50,792 nucleotides of DNA, from contig CAIQVS010000332.1 of NCBI GenBank assembly GCA_903875345.1, positions 1 to 50,792 of the forward strand. Reading direction: 5' to 3'. This DNA comes from an uncultured Pseudomonadota bacterium. Its GTDB lineage: Bacteria > Pseudomonadota > Alphaproteobacteria > UBA9219. The first letter of the stretch is position 1; every line of letters starts with the position of its first letter. The notes beneath the pieces were generated by a model. It ran no database searches and was not told the DNA's origin. It saw only the letters and a program-made list of their open reading frames with translations. Shown here piece after piece: positions 1 through 10,396 of this stretch. The position numbers and the translations under genes are program-made.

Positions 1-2
1 GG

Positions 3-131
3 GTGGTCGAGCGTTCCTTCGCGTGGCTCGACAAATGCCGCAGACTTTGGAAAAACTGCGAGCGTAAACTCAACACCAGCCTGAACATGGTCGCTCTCGC
101 TTTCCTCGCTCTGCTCATAAAAAGATCATGA
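3..131 (+). mobile_element. C-terminal fragment of an IS5-family transposase (truncated by window edge)
   Basis: Translation VVERSFAWLDKCRRLWKNCERKLNTSLNMVALAFLALLIKRS* matches the conserved VERSFAWL...R.L..R.E C-terminus of IS5-type DDE transposases. Confidence 0.85.
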
Positions 132-141
132 ACAGGCTCTA

Positions 142-409
142 AGAACGGTGCGGCCAGCAGTGAGTATCCCGGCGGATACCAATGATGTGCAGCGGATAAG
201 TCACCATGAAAGAACGCTTGCGCGGCATCTAAATACTTTGATTGATCCCACCAACCATACCAGACCGGCGTTGGCACATGAATAACGTGCCATTCCAGGA
301 CAACAAAAGAAATCAGCGAGATTGCGCAACCCAGCCAGAGACAAGCCTTATTGTCGTGTAGTTTTTCAACGAGCCACGCTTGCGCACAACGAAGGGAATT
401 ATTGAGCAT
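142..409 (-). pseudogene. N-terminal fragment of a membrane glycosyltransferase-like protein, interrupted by the IS5 element
   Basis: Minus-strand ATG at 409: MLNNSLRCAQAWLVEKLHDNKACLWLGCAISLISFVVLEWHVIHVPTPVWYGWWDQSKYLDAAQAFFHGDLSAAHHWYPPGYSLLAAPFL, then sequence antisense to the IS end. The WWDQS.YL.AA..F..GDL....HWYPPGYSLL pattern resembles polytopic ArnT/GT39-type proteins. Confidence 0.6.
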
Positions 410-436
410 GAAAGTTCCGTTTTAGGTTGTGCAGCT

Positions 437-1873
437 TTATGGCTTACCCCGCCCGCCGACCGTCATGTTTTCCATCCGCATCGTCGGTTGCCCGACGCCG
501 ACGGGGACGCTCTGGCCATTCTTGCCACAGGTGCCGACGCCCCCGTCCATCATCGTGTCGTTGCCGATCATGCTGATGCGCTTTAGCGCTTCGAAGCCTG
601 TGCCGACCAGTGACGCACCTTTGACCGGACGGCCAATCTTACCGTTCTCGATTTCATAGGCCTCGCTGGCCGTGAAGACGAATTTTCCAGAGGTGATGTC
701 GACCTGACCCCCACCAAAATCAACGGCATAGATACCTTTCTTCACTGAAGCGATAATCTCTTCCTTCGTCATCGAGCCGGGACGCATGATGGTATTGGTC
801 ATGCGCGGGAACGGTTGACAGGAGAAGCCTTCACGCCGCCCGTTGCCGGTCGGGTTGACTCCCATCAGCCGCGCATTAAGGCGATCCTGCATATAGCCAA
901 CCAGAACTCCGTCCTCGATCAGGGTCGTGCATTGCGACGGCGTGCCCTCGTCGTCAATCGTCAACGACCCGCGCCGCCGGTCAATTGTGCCGTCATCGAC
1001 GACCGTCACGCCCTTGGCCGCGATTTGTTGGCCAAGCAATTCTGAAAACGCCGAAGTTTTCTTGCGGTTAAAATCCCCTTCAAGTCCATGACCAATCGCT
1101 TCGTGCAACATCACGGCAGGCCAGCCGGGGCCAAGGACGACGGTCATTTCGCCCGCCGGAGCATCGACGGCCTCCAAATTGACGAGCGATTTGCGCAAAG
1201 CTTCGTCGGCGAGTTTCTGCCATTCGGCAGGTTCAAACCAGCGGTCATATTCGAGCCGCCCTCCACCGCCCATGCCGCCCGCCTCCATGCGATCGCCCTG
1301 CTTCGTCACGACTGAGACGTTGAGGCGCACCAGCGGACGAATATCGGCAGCACGCCAGCCTCCGGCGCGGATGATCTGCACCGCTTGCCAACTGCCGAGC
1401 AACGAGACACTGACCTGATGCGCACGCGGTTCCTTGGCGCGGATATAGGCATCAATCTCATGCAACAGTTTAACTTTGTCTTCAAACCCCTTGCCGCGTA
1501 GTGGATTGGTCGCGTCGTACAAATGCCGATTAGTTCCCTGCGGTGGCAAGGCCATCGCGCCGCTATGGCCAGATTTGATCGCGCGAACGGTTTCGGAGGC
1601 GCGACGAATGGCTTTTTCATCCAGCGAGACGGCGTGAGCGTAACCCGTCGCCTCGCCCGATACGGCACGAAGCCCAAAGCCCTGCGTGGTGTCAAAGCTG
1701 GCGTTCTTCAGCTTGCCGTCGTCCCAGACCATGCTTTCGGATTGACGGTATTCGAGAAACAGCTCGCCGTCGTCGGCACCTGCCAGAGCATCGCTAACCA
1801 GCCGTTCGACCGCGCCGCGATCCATGCCGGTCTGAGTGAAAAACAAATCGTCGGTTTCGGCGAGGGATGACAT
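437..1873 (-). CDS. tldD: TldD metalloprotease (PmbA/TldD family)
   Basis: 478 aa ORF; HEAIGHGLEGDFNRKKTSAFS zinc motif and conserved C-terminus. Confidence 0.93.
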   Translation of the reverse strand: MSSLAETDDLFFTQTGMDRGAVERLVSDALAGADDGELFLEYRQSESMVWDDGKLKNASFDTTQGFGLRAVSGEATGYAHAVSLDEKAIRRASETVRAIKSGHSGAMALPPQGTNRHLYDATNPLRGKGFEDKVKLLHEIDAYIRAKEPRAHQVSVSLLGSWQAVQIIRAGGWRAADIRPLVRLNVSVVTKQGDRMEAGGMGGGGRLEYDRWFEPAEWQKLADEALRKSLVNLEAVDAPAGEMTVVLGPGWPAVMLHEAIGHGLEGDFNRKKTSAFSELLGQQIAAKGVTVVDDGTIDRRRGSLTIDDEGTPSQCTTLIEDGVLVGYMQDRLNARLMGVNPTGNGRREGFSCQPFPRMTNTIMRPGSMTKEEIIASVKKGIYAVDFGGGQVDITSGKFVFTASEAYEIENGKIGRPVKGASLVGTGFEALKRISMIGNDTMMDGGVGTCGKNGQSVPVGVGQPTMRMENMTVGGRGKP

Positions 1874-2014
1874 GGCGGCTCCGTTTATAGCTTCAGGGGC
1901 TTAATATAGGCATAGTTTGAGGGAAAACAAATCTGAGCTTAAAGCATATTTCTGGAGGTTGCAGCGGATGTGTAGTTTCGCCTACACTGTGCTGCATAAC
2001 ACTAACGTAAGGCC

Positions 2015-3040
2015 ATGATCATGAAAAAATACAAAGTCGCCGTTGTCGGCGCTACGGGCGCGGTAGGGCGCGAGATGCTGAAGACTTTGGCGGAACGGGA
2101 GTTTCCGGTTTCGGACGTCATTGCGCTGGCTTCAGGAAAATCGGCAGGCAGCGAGGTCAGTTTCGGCGAGGACGATGTCCTGACGGTACAGGACCTTGCC
2201 GATTATAATTTCAAGGGTACTGATATTTGCCTGTCCTCGGCAGGCGCAAAAATCTCGGCAGAGTTCGCGCCACGCGCGGGCAAAGCGGGATGTGTCGTGA
2301 TCGACAACACATCGCATTTTCGCATGGATCCGGATGTTCCTCTGGTTGTGCCGGAGGTCAATCCGCAAGCGATTGCCGACTATACCAAACGCAACATCAT
2401 CGCCAATCCGAATTGCTCGACGATCCAGATGGTCGTCGCTTTGAAACCGCTGCATGAAGCGGCCACAATCAAGCGCATCGTCGTTGCGACCTATCAATCG
2501 GTTTCCGGCGCAGGCAAGGAGGCGATGGACGAGCTGTTCACACAGTCGCGCGCTATTTTTGTCAATGATGAACTCGTCAAAGAAGTGTTCAAGAAACAGA
2601 TCGCCTTCAACGTCATTCCGCAGATCGACGTGTTCATGGAGGACGGATCGACCAAAGAAGAATGGAAAATGGTGGCTGAGACAAAGAAAATCCTCGACCC
2701 GAAGATCAAGGTTTCAGCAACCTGCGTGCGCGTACCGGTGTTCATCTGCCATGCCGAGGCGGTGAATATCGAGTTTGAAAAGCCGATCAGCGCCGCCGAA
2801 GCGCGGGCGCTGCTGAAGAAGGCTCCGGGCGTGACTGTCATCGACCATCATCATGAGGAGGGATTTGTCACACCGGTCGAATGCGCGGGCGAGGACAACA
2901 CGTTCGTCAGCCGCATCCGCGAAGACGGTTCGGTCGAAAGCGGCCTGTCGATGTGGATCGTTGCCGACAATCTGCGCAAAGGCGCGGCGCTGAACGCGGT
3001 GCAGATTGCGGAAATTCTGGCGCGGGATTATCTGAAATAA
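2015..3040 (+). CDS. asd: Aspartate-semialdehyde dehydrogenase
   Basis: 341 aa; KVAVVGATGAVGREML N-terminus and NPNCSTIQM active-site motif. Confidence 0.95.
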   Translation: MIMKKYKVAVVGATGAVGREMLKTLAEREFPVSDVIALASGKSAGSEVSFGEDDVLTVQDLADYNFKGTDICLSSAGAKISAEFAPRAGKAGCVVIDNTSHFRMDPDVPLVVPEVNPQAIADYTKRNIIANPNCSTIQMVVALKPLHEAATIKRIVVATYQSVSGAGKEAMDELFTQSRAIFVNDELVKEVFKKQIAFNVIPQIDVFMEDGSTKEEWKMVAETKKILDPKIKVSATCVRVPVFICHAEAVNIEFEKPISAAEARALLKKAPGVTVIDHHHEEGFVTPVECAGEDNTFVSRIREDGSVESGLSMWIVADNLRKGAALNAVQIAEILARDYLK

Positions 3041-3143
3041 TAGTCTGATTTGTGGCTGGAACGGGCTGCAACAATCCCTGATGGTATTTGCTTGCAGGAT
3101 GTTCCCGCCCCATACAAGTTGGCTCTCTTTGTGGGAATGTATA

Positions 3144-3575
3144 ATGTCCGTTGTCATTGATATCTCGAAATATCTTCAGATAAAGGGCGAACGTGGGGCT
3201 GAAGCAGCCATAGAAACTTTAGTAGCAGATGCAGAACTGCCGATAACCCCTGCAACAGCTTCGCTTGGCTACAAGAATAGAACGATTTTCACCGCAGCAT
3301 TGCCCTTTGTCTGGGTTATTGGACATTTTGACGACGACCGAGTCACCGAACCTCTTTCATTTATCGGCGTCGGGATGACGAAAGAACGAGCGCTTTGCGA
3401 TTTACTCGACAGATGCCTGTTTCCCGAAATGAATGGGGACACGTATTCTCGTTTGCAAAATGCTCTGCGTGTTACCTTAAGAATTGGCCTGCTTGATTGT
3501 ACAATGGAGCCCACCGCTTCACCCATACGCAATCCTGTCCCAGTATCCGTGCCCTTGCTGGCAGCCACAGCCTGA
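3144..3575 (+). CDS. Hypothetical protein
   Basis: ORF from ATG 3144 (MSVVIDISKYLQIKGERGAEAAIETL...), between asd and dapB; no family recognised. Confidence 0.55.
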   Translation: MSVVIDISKYLQIKGERGAEAAIETLVADAELPITPATASLGYKNRTIFTAALPFVWVIGHFDDDRVTEPLSFIGVGMTKERALCDLLDRCLFPEMNGDTYSRLQNALRVTLRIGLLDCTMEPTASPIRNPVPVSVPLLAATA

Positions 3576-3632
3576 ACTTGTCTCTGTCGCGCCTCTGTGG
3601 TTTCCTGTACTCCAAATTGTCGGAGAGTTTTC

Positions 3633-4361
3633 ATGATCCATATCGGACTTCTAGGCTACGCTGGTCGCATGGGGCAACAGATCGCCGCCGTTATCGCCGA
3701 ACGTGATTCCTGTCAGCTCGTGGCGGGATTGGTGCGCGAAGGCAAGGCTGCTCCAAAAGCGGATGGCGAAGTTCTGTTGTCCCCCAATCCTGATGAAGTG
3801 GTGGCCACGAGCGATATTATTATCGACTTTACACTGGCTTCAGCGACGCCGGATTTTGTCCGGTTGGCGGCCAAGCATCGCAAGGCCTTCGTTTCCGGCA
3901 CGACCGGCATGGATGCGGCGGGTATCACGGCGTTGCGCGAGGCGGCGAAAACCATACCCGTCCTTTACGCTCCGAATACAAGCTTGTCTTTGGCGGCGAT
4001 GAAGCAGATCACGGCGCTGGCAGCAAAACTGCTGGGACGTTTTGATTACGATGTCGCCATATTGGATGAGCATCACCGGCACAAGAAAGACGCGCCATCG
4101 GGCACGGCCAAGGCTTTGGGCGAAGCGGTGCAAAGCGGTAATGGAGGCTTGAAAACGCCGAGCTATGCCGCGATCCGCGCCGGAGAGATCGTCGGCGAGC
4201 ACGAGATAGTTTTCGCCGGAGCGGGCGAGCTGATCCGCCTACGCCATTCCGTCACCGACCGCCGCATCTTCGCGCAAGGCGCGGTCGACGCGGCACTGTG
4301 GCTGCATGGAAAACCGGCGGGATTCTACGGCATGGATGATGTGTTGAAACTTAGCGAATAG
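3633..4361 (+). CDS. dapB: 4-hydroxy-tetrahydrodipicolinate reductase
   Basis: MIHIGLLGYAGRMGQQIA; DEHHRHKKDAPSGTA signature. Confidence 0.95.
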   Translation: MIHIGLLGYAGRMGQQIAAVIAERDSCQLVAGLVREGKAAPKADGEVLLSPNPDEVVATSDIIIDFTLASATPDFVRLAAKHRKAFVSGTTGMDAAGITALREAAKTIPVLYAPNTSLSLAAMKQITALAAKLLGRFDYDVAILDEHHRHKKDAPSGTAKALGEAVQSGNGGLKTPSYAAIRAGEIVGEHEIVFAGAGELIRLRHSVTDRRIFAQGAVDAALWLHGKPAGFYGMDDVLKLSE

Positions 4362-4365
4362 CCGT

Positions 4366-4827
4366 TCAGGCACTCTTCGCTTCGGGTTCGTCGGCGAGGG
4401 AGGTGAATTCGTCTTCGTGCATCGTCTGACCCAAATCCCACATTTTTTCGACTGTATCGCGCGCCATTTGCCGCCAGCGACGCGTTTCGGCCTGACTTGC
4501 GATCAGTTTCTGCTCCAGTTCGGCGGCACGTTGCCGCCACAACTCGGCTTCGGCGGATCGCATCTGAAGATCATTCCGTGTGGCACATAATTGCTGACGC
4601 AATTCATTATTTTCGATTTCAAGTTCGACGGATGGCGTCATGAAAAATGGCATCGGCAGACCACGACGCTGTTTCTGAGCGGCGGCGCGGGCAAGGTCGC
4701 CGAACGACAATCCCCTTTGCATCAGAACCTGCCGCGCCTTGCGCACAGCGACAACCGCTTCGCCATCATGCGACGAGTCGGCGAGGGCAAGAATTTTGTC
4801 GAGTTGGCTGGGTTGCTGGGAACTCAT
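4366..4827 (-). CDS. Hypothetical DUF2786-like / coiled-coil protein
   Basis: MSSQQPSQLDKILALADSSHDGEAVVAVRKARQVLMQRGLSFGDL N-terminus followed by coiled coil. Confidence 0.6.
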   Translation of the reverse strand: MSSQQPSQLDKILALADSSHDGEAVVAVRKARQVLMQRGLSFGDLARAAAQKQRRGLPMPFFMTPSVELEIENNELRQQLCATRNDLQMRSAEAELWRQRAAELEQKLIASQAETRRWRQMARDTVEKMWDLGQTMHEDEFTSLADEPEAKSA

Positions 4828-4914
4828 TGAATCATCGTACAGAAACAGGACTGATTCGCATATTCGATAGTTGAGGCGGAGACGAAAAAACACCGATGCA
4901 GCACACAGCCAAAA

Positions 4915-5478
4915 TTAACCCTGTTCAAGCTCCGTATCCCAGTAAAGATAATCGCGCCAACTTTGGTGTAGGTAATTCGGCGGAAAGGCACGACCGTTTT
5001 CCTGAAGCTCATGGCTTAGGGGACGCCAAGGTTTTTGCCGTGGGTGCATGTGGCATTGATCCGGCAAGCGGTTTCCCTTCTTCAAATTGCACTGGCCACA
5101 GGCGGTAACGACGTTTTCCCATATGGTGCGACCACCCTTTGAGCGCGGGACGACATGATCAAAAGTTAAATCCTGCGTCGGGCGGTGATGGCCGCAATAT
5201 TGGCAACTGAAACTGTCGCGCAGAAACACGTTGAATCGCGTGAAGGCAGGATAGCGCGAAGAGGCAATGTATTCCTTAAGCGCGATAACGCTTGGCAGTT
5301 TCATGCGAAAGCTGGGAGAATGAACCTCGCGGTCATATTCGGAGAGGATGTTAACACGGTCAAGAAAGACCGCCTTGACAGTGTCTTGCCACGACCACAG
5401 CGATAAAGGAAAATAACTCAACGGACGGAAATCCGCGTTAAGAACCAAGGCGGGGCAATTTTCAAGCGACGGCGTCAA
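4915..5478 (-). CDS. HNH endonuclease family protein
   Basis: 187 aa (TTG start); CQYCG...LTFDHVVPRSKGGRTIWENVVTACGQCNLKKGN HNH core. Confidence 0.9.
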   Translation of the reverse strand: MTPSLENCPALVLNADFRPLSYFPLSLWSWQDTVKAVFLDRVNILSEYDREVHSPSFRMKLPSVIALKEYIASSRYPAFTRFNVFLRDSFSCQYCGHHRPTQDLTFDHVVPRSKGGRTIWENVVTACGQCNLKKGNRLPDQCHMHPRQKPWRPLSHELQENGRAFPPNYLHQSWRDYLYWDTELEQG

Positions 5479-5712
5479 CTCCGTGGGCTCCCCTGCAAAC
5501 CTGTCATTCGCTGACCATAAGTGCTATAAACGCTACAAAGCTTTGTGCGTCAGTGAACGACAAGTCGAATCAAGACTAAGTTAACCATGATGTAGTAAAT
5601 CCTCAGCAAATTGTCCATAGATGTCGTCGTTAGCAGCCCAAAGCCGAATTGGGCGCGTTACACTAAAGGTCACTGTGCAAAAGGCGGGTTCTTGCTCAAC
5701 TGATCCTACGAT

Positions 5713-6069
5713 TCAATGGATCGTGTGGTCGGTGTTATGATTTTCAGGACGCCCAAGATCAAGGCGTGTCGCCACACTGACAAGGCCTTGCCTCAATTGC
5801 GTGTTGGCTTGTGCCAAAAGCTGTAGCTGCTGGTCATAATTGCGCTGCTGTTTCTGCACTTGCGCCAAAGCTTCGGCAAGTCTTTGCGCGGTGCGAACTT
5901 GTTGATTGGCAGCTTCGGTCAGCGCCGCCGATACGCTGTCGCGGAGCTTACGCATCCACAACGCCGCCACCACCACAAAACTTATGGCTGAAACAGACGT
6001 GACAGCTACGACGATGAGAATCCAGCTAAGCATTCTCGTGATCCTATCTGTTTTGCGTCCAAAACTCAA
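5713..6069 (-). CDS. Hypothetical membrane-anchored coiled-coil protein
   Basis: 118 aa; one N-terminal TM segment (ILIVVAVTSVSAISFVVVAAL) then a Gln/Ala-rich helix. Confidence 0.6.
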   Translation of the reverse strand: MSFGRKTDRITRMLSWILIVVAVTSVSAISFVVVAALWMRKLRDSVSAALTEAANQQVRTAQRLAEALAQVQKQQRNYDQQLQLLAQANTQLRQGLVSVATRLDLGRPENHNTDHTIH

Positions 6070-6164
6070 GGCCGACGGCAGGCCGATTTAATTGCATAAC
6101 TCGTCACATACAAGGCTCGTTGTATATCCTTGCCTCGCCACAAAAAATCCGTCAAAAAGAGGTT

Positions 6165-7007
6165 ATGAACTCCCCATCTTCCATCGCATCCCCACAGACT
6201 GAGTCCGCACCGGTCTCAGCGCCTCAACCACGAGAAATTGGCGCGGTGAATTGGCTCGGACTTTGGGTTCTGACCGGCAAAGAGATCGGTCGTTTCGTCA
6301 AGGTTTATGCTCAAACCTTAATTGCGCCCGTCATCACAACTTTATTGTTTTATGCCATCTTTTCTCTGGCGATGGGTGGTGGGCAGCGCACAATTGGCGG
6401 CATGTCCTATCTTGCGTTTCTTGCGCCTGGACTGATCATGATGTCGATGGCGCAGAACGCTTTTGCCAACACATCAAGCTCAATCGTGATTTCCAAGATG
6501 CAAGGCAATATTGTCGACGTTCTGATGCCGCCTCTGTCACCAATGGAGCTGACGATCGGTTACACATTGGGCGGGGTTTTCCGTGGCGTTGCCGTCGGTA
6601 TCGTCTCGGTCTTGGCGCTGGCGGCGTTTATCGATGTGCCCCTTATGCACCCGGCCTATATCATCTATCATGCTACCATGGGGTCGATGATGCTGGCGCT
6701 GCTGGGGATAATCGGCGGCATCTGGTCGGATAAATTCGATCATTTGGCATCGGTGCAGAATTTTATCATCATGCCGGCCACTTTTCTGTCCGGCACATTC
6801 TATACAGCTGATCGTCTGCCCGATGCTTGGCGATTCTTGTGTCATGTGAATCCTTTTTTCTACATGATCGACGGGTTTCGCTATGGCTTCATCGGCGTGT
6901 CGGACGGTACGCTTGGCTTCGGCTTGGCTATCATGTTCCTAATCAACGCCGCCTTGCTGACAATCACCTACGGCATGATTGACGCCGGATACAAACTCAA
7001 GTCGTAA
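6165..7007 (+). CDS. ABC-2 type transporter permease
   Basis: Six-TM ABC-2 pattern (YAQTLIAPVITTLLFYAIFSLA ... PATFLSGTFY...NPFFYMIDGFRYGFIG); upstream SD (AAAGAGG). Confidence 0.88.
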   Translation: MNSPSSIASPQTESAPVSAPQPREIGAVNWLGLWVLTGKEIGRFVKVYAQTLIAPVITTLLFYAIFSLAMGGGQRTIGGMSYLAFLAPGLIMMSMAQNAFANTSSSIVISKMQGNIVDVLMPPLSPMELTIGYTLGGVFRGVAVGIVSVLALAAFIDVPLMHPAYIIYHATMGSMMLALLGIIGGIWSDKFDHLASVQNFIIMPATFLSGTFYTADRLPDAWRFLCHVNPFFYMIDGFRYGFIGVSDGTLGFGLAIMFLINAALLTITYGMIDAGYKLKS

Positions 7008-7024
7008 AAGAAGAAAGACACGCC

Positions 7025-8218
7025 ATGCCCCGCACCGGTTTTCCAGTCATGATGCCCGTTTACGCCAAGTCCGGGATCACTTTCGAACGCGGCGAGGGCG
7101 TGTATCTGTATGACAACAAGGGACAACGTTATCTGGATTTTGTCGGCGGCATAGCCGTTACTGGTCTTGGTCATTGCCATCCCTATGTCGTCAAAGCACT
7201 GAAGGAGCAGGCGGACAAGGTTTGGATTTTGTCCAACTCTCACACTTCGCCGCCGACGGATCGGCTGGCTGAACGGCTGATCGATCTGACGTTTGCCGAG
7301 ACGGTATTCTTCCAGAATTCCGGCGTTGAAGCGTGGGAATGCGGCGTCAAGACCGTGCGGAAATATTTCAGCAGCATCGGCCAACCGCAGCGCTATCGTA
7401 TCATCACCTTCAAGGGCTGTTTTCATGGGCGTACTCTCGCCGCCATTGCCGCCTCAAAAACGGACAAAATGGTCAAGGGTTTCGGACCGATGGTGGACGG
7501 CTTTGATCAGGTCGCATGGGGCAATCTAAACGAAGTGCGCGCCGCGATCACGGAGCAAACCGCTGCGATCCATATTGAGCCTGTGATCGGCGAAGGCGGT
7601 ATGAAACCTGCTGATCCCGAATTTCTCCGCGCTCTTCGCGCCGCCTGCGACGAATTCGGCCTGCTGCTCTATTTCGACGAGATCCAATGCGGCATGGGGC
7701 GCACCGGCAAACTGTTCGCGCATGAATGGGCAGGAGTGACGCCGGATGTAATGTGCATCGCCAAGGCGCTCGGCAACGGCTTTCCCATCGGGGCGTGCCT
7801 AGCGACGTCAAAAGCGGCGCAAGGAATGACCGTCGGAACGCATGGTTCGACCTATGGCGGCAATCCGCTGGCGACGGCGGTCGGCAATGCCGTACTCGAC
7901 ATTATGACGCAACCGGGCTTTCTGGATAGGGTCATACGCAAAGGCGATTATCTGTGGCAAAAGCTGGACGATTTGGTAAAGCGTCATCCGAAGATTTTTA
8001 TCGAACATCGCGGTAAAGGCTTGATGCAGGGCATTTGCTGCGCGGCAGCGATCTCGAACGAGGATTTCATCAAGGCGTTGCGCGCAGAAAAATTGATGAC
8101 GGTCGCCGCCGGCGACAATATGTTCCGGTTACTGCCGCCGCTGATTGTCACCGAATCCGAAATCGACGAGGCGATTGCCATTATCGATCGCGTCACAGCG
8201 AAAATGGTCGCAGCATGA
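7025..8218 (+). CDS. argD: Acetylornithine-type class III aminotransferase
   Basis: 397 aa; YLDFVGGIAVTGLGHCHP, FFQNSGVEAWE, LLYFDEIQCGMGRTGKLFAHE, GSTYGGNPLA. Confidence 0.85.
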   Translation: MPRTGFPVMMPVYAKSGITFERGEGVYLYDNKGQRYLDFVGGIAVTGLGHCHPYVVKALKEQADKVWILSNSHTSPPTDRLAERLIDLTFAETVFFQNSGVEAWECGVKTVRKYFSSIGQPQRYRIITFKGCFHGRTLAAIAASKTDKMVKGFGPMVDGFDQVAWGNLNEVRAAITEQTAAIHIEPVIGEGGMKPADPEFLRALRAACDEFGLLLYFDEIQCGMGRTGKLFAHEWAGVTPDVMCIAKALGNGFPIGACLATSKAAQGMTVGTHGSTYGGNPLATAVGNAVLDIMTQPGFLDRVIRKGDYLWQKLDDLVKRHPKIFIEHRGKGLMQGICCAAAISNEDFIKALRAEKLMTVAAGDNMFRLLPPLIVTESEIDEAIAIIDRVTAKMVAA

Positions 8219-8796
8219 TGAATAAACGGTTTCTCCATTTCTGCCTTGCGTCCTGTCTTATGTTTTTGGTGGCGTGCGCCGATGACAGCGACAAGACCGA
8301 AGATACAGACAAGCACGAACCCCCGGCCCCCAAAACAGCCGAGGTTCTGCCAATCTGTCCACAAGTGGCGATTGTGAAGGAGCTTGAAGCGGTCAACGAC
8401 TACGCCGGTGAAACGCCGACCAAGGATCAACTCGTTGCCGCAGCGTTGATGCGTAATGTTGTGGGCACCTGCTCCTACGCCGATGCGGGGATAGATGTAA
8501 CATTTGATTTGAACTTCGCGGCTGAACGCGGCCCAAAACTTGGCGGATTGAAGGCCAGTTTCCCATTTTTCGTCGCTGTGGTTGCCCCAAACGCCACGGT
8601 TCTTAACAAGGAATTGATGACGCTTGAGCTTAAGTTTTCCAGCGACACTCCGTTTGCCGACCGCAGCGAGTCCCTGCATGTGTTGATTCCCATAGATAAA
8701 TCAAAGCGCTCAACCGGTCCGGATTATCAGGTATTGATGGGCTTTCAGTTGACCAAGGACCAGCTGGAACAGACGAAGAAAGAAACCATGCAATAG
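8215..8796 (+). CDS. Putative lipoprotein
   Basis: MMNKRFLHFCLASCLMFLVACADDSDK signal peptide with lipobox; overlaps the argD stop (ATGATGA). Confidence 0.7.
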   Translation: MMNKRFLHFCLASCLMFLVACADDSDKTEDTDKHEPPAPKTAEVLPICPQVAIVKELEAVNDYAGETPTKDQLVAAALMRNVVGTCSYADAGIDVTFDLNFAAERGPKLGGLKASFPFFVAVVAPNATVLNKELMTLELKFSSDTPFADRSESLHVLIPIDKSKRSTGPDYQVLMGFQLTKDQLEQTKKETMQ

Positions 8797-8971
8797 CCTT
8801 GCTCTTGCAACGTCCAAGATCGTCCAGACGGCAACATCAGATGTTCCATATATGAAAACCAAAACCTAATCTCAAAATGCATTTGTTGTGCATTGCTTGA
8901 TAAAAATTGTTGCAACGAATGGAGTGCGCTTTTTACCATAGCGACTAACCCTTGAATTTACGGTTATAGGC

Positions 8972-10291
8972 ATGATTTCAATACCGAAGGTTAAAAATCA
9001 AAAATTCGCCATTCTCGGCCTTGGGAAATCGGGACTAGCGGCAGCGGCGAGCCTTGCCGCGAGCGGCGCGGAAATCGCTGTGTGGGACGACTCGACCGAA
9101 AGCCGCCAAGCTGCAGCCGAGACCGGATACCCGGTCGTCGATTTATCACAATCGGAGATCAGCGGCTTTCAGGCGCTGATCCTCTCGCCCGGCATTCCGC
9201 ACACGCACCCCAAGCCGCATCCGGTTGTCGTGCGATTCCGCGCCGCAAATGTTCCCATCTTCGGCGATGTCGAGCTTCTGTTTCGCGCCTGCCCCGACGC
9301 GACTTACGTAGGTATCACTGGAACCAACGGCAAATCCACGACGACGGCCTTGATCGGCCATATCCTGAAAGCGGCGGGACGCCGGGTTGAGGTCGGAGGC
9401 AATCTCGGCACTCCGGTCATGTCGTTCGAGCCCCTCGGAAAAAACGAGATTTATGTGCTGGAGCTGTCATCCTATCAGCTTGAGTTGATCCGGCAGAATC
9501 CGATGACCGTTGCCGTATTGCTGAACATCACACCCGACCATCTTGGACGACACGGCGGCATAGAAGGATATATGGCGGCCAAGGCGCGAATTTTCAATCT
9601 GGCGACAAAACCGCAGACGCTTATCATCGGATCGGGGGAACCGGAGACACGCGAACTTCTAGCGACGGCCAAAACACAATTGAATGTGCGCGTTATTCCA
9701 ATTGAGTCCGGCGGGCTGGAGAAACTCGTCGATCCCGCCACACTTCCCGCCCTGCCCGGACTGCATAACTGGCAGAACGCTTCGGCGGCTTTCCTCGCCT
9801 GTCGCGCGTTGGGTATTGAAACCGACGCCATTCTTCACGGTTTGCGGACATTTCCCGGCCTTGCGCATCGTCAACAATCGGTAGCAATGATCGACGGCGT
9901 TCGGTTCGTCAACGACAGCAAGGCGACCAATGCCGACGCAGCGTCCAAGGCTCTGGCGTGCTACAATGACATTTACTGGATCATCGGCGGACGCCCGAAG
10001 GAAGGCGGCCTGAGCGGACTCGAAGCCTTCGCGCCACGTATACGCCACGCCTTCATCATCGGCGAAGCAACCGAGGATTTCTCCACGTGGTGCGAAGGAC
10101 GAGTCCCTTACTCGCGCTGCGGAACATTGGAGATAGCCACCCGCGCCGCCGCCGAAATGGCTTGGCGCAACCGGATAGAGGACGCAGTCGTACTGCTCTC
10201 GCCCGCTTGCGCATCGTGGGATCAGTTTCAAAGCTTCGAACATCGTGGCAACACGTTCGCGGAAATCGTTCGCTCTCTGTCGAAACCTTGA
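8972..10291 (+). CDS. murD: UDP-N-acetylmuramoylalanine--D-glutamate ligase
   Basis: 439 aa; GITGTNGKSTTTALIGHIL, LNITPDHLGRHG, FVNDSKATNADAA. Confidence 0.95.
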   Translation: MISIPKVKNQKFAILGLGKSGLAAAASLAASGAEIAVWDDSTESRQAAAETGYPVVDLSQSEISGFQALILSPGIPHTHPKPHPVVVRFRAANVPIFGDVELLFRACPDATYVGITGTNGKSTTTALIGHILKAAGRRVEVGGNLGTPVMSFEPLGKNEIYVLELSSYQLELIRQNPMTVAVLLNITPDHLGRHGGIEGYMAAKARIFNLATKPQTLIIGSGEPETRELLATAKTQLNVRVIPIESGGLEKLVDPATLPALPGLHNWQNASAAFLACRALGIETDAILHGLRTFPGLAHRQQSVAMIDGVRFVNDSKATNADAASKALACYNDIYWIIGGRPKEGGLSGLEAFAPRIRHAFIIGEATEDFSTWCEGRVPYSRCGTLEIATRAAAEMAWRNRIEDAVVLLSPACASWDQFQSFEHRGNTFAEIVRSLSKP

Positions 10292-10396
10292 GAGTCACAG
10301 CCTCATGCCGCATCGCAGCATCTATTTTCCTTGACGCTCCGGAAAAGGATGCGGAGACTTCGCCGCGCAACGCAGACAGTTAAGTGGAGGGCATCC

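Noticed and set aside
4915-5478. HNH protein as a homing endonuclease or new restriction system
   Set aside because: The protein looks like the standalone HNH family common in Alphaproteobacteria; no intron, intein or methyltransferase is nearby.
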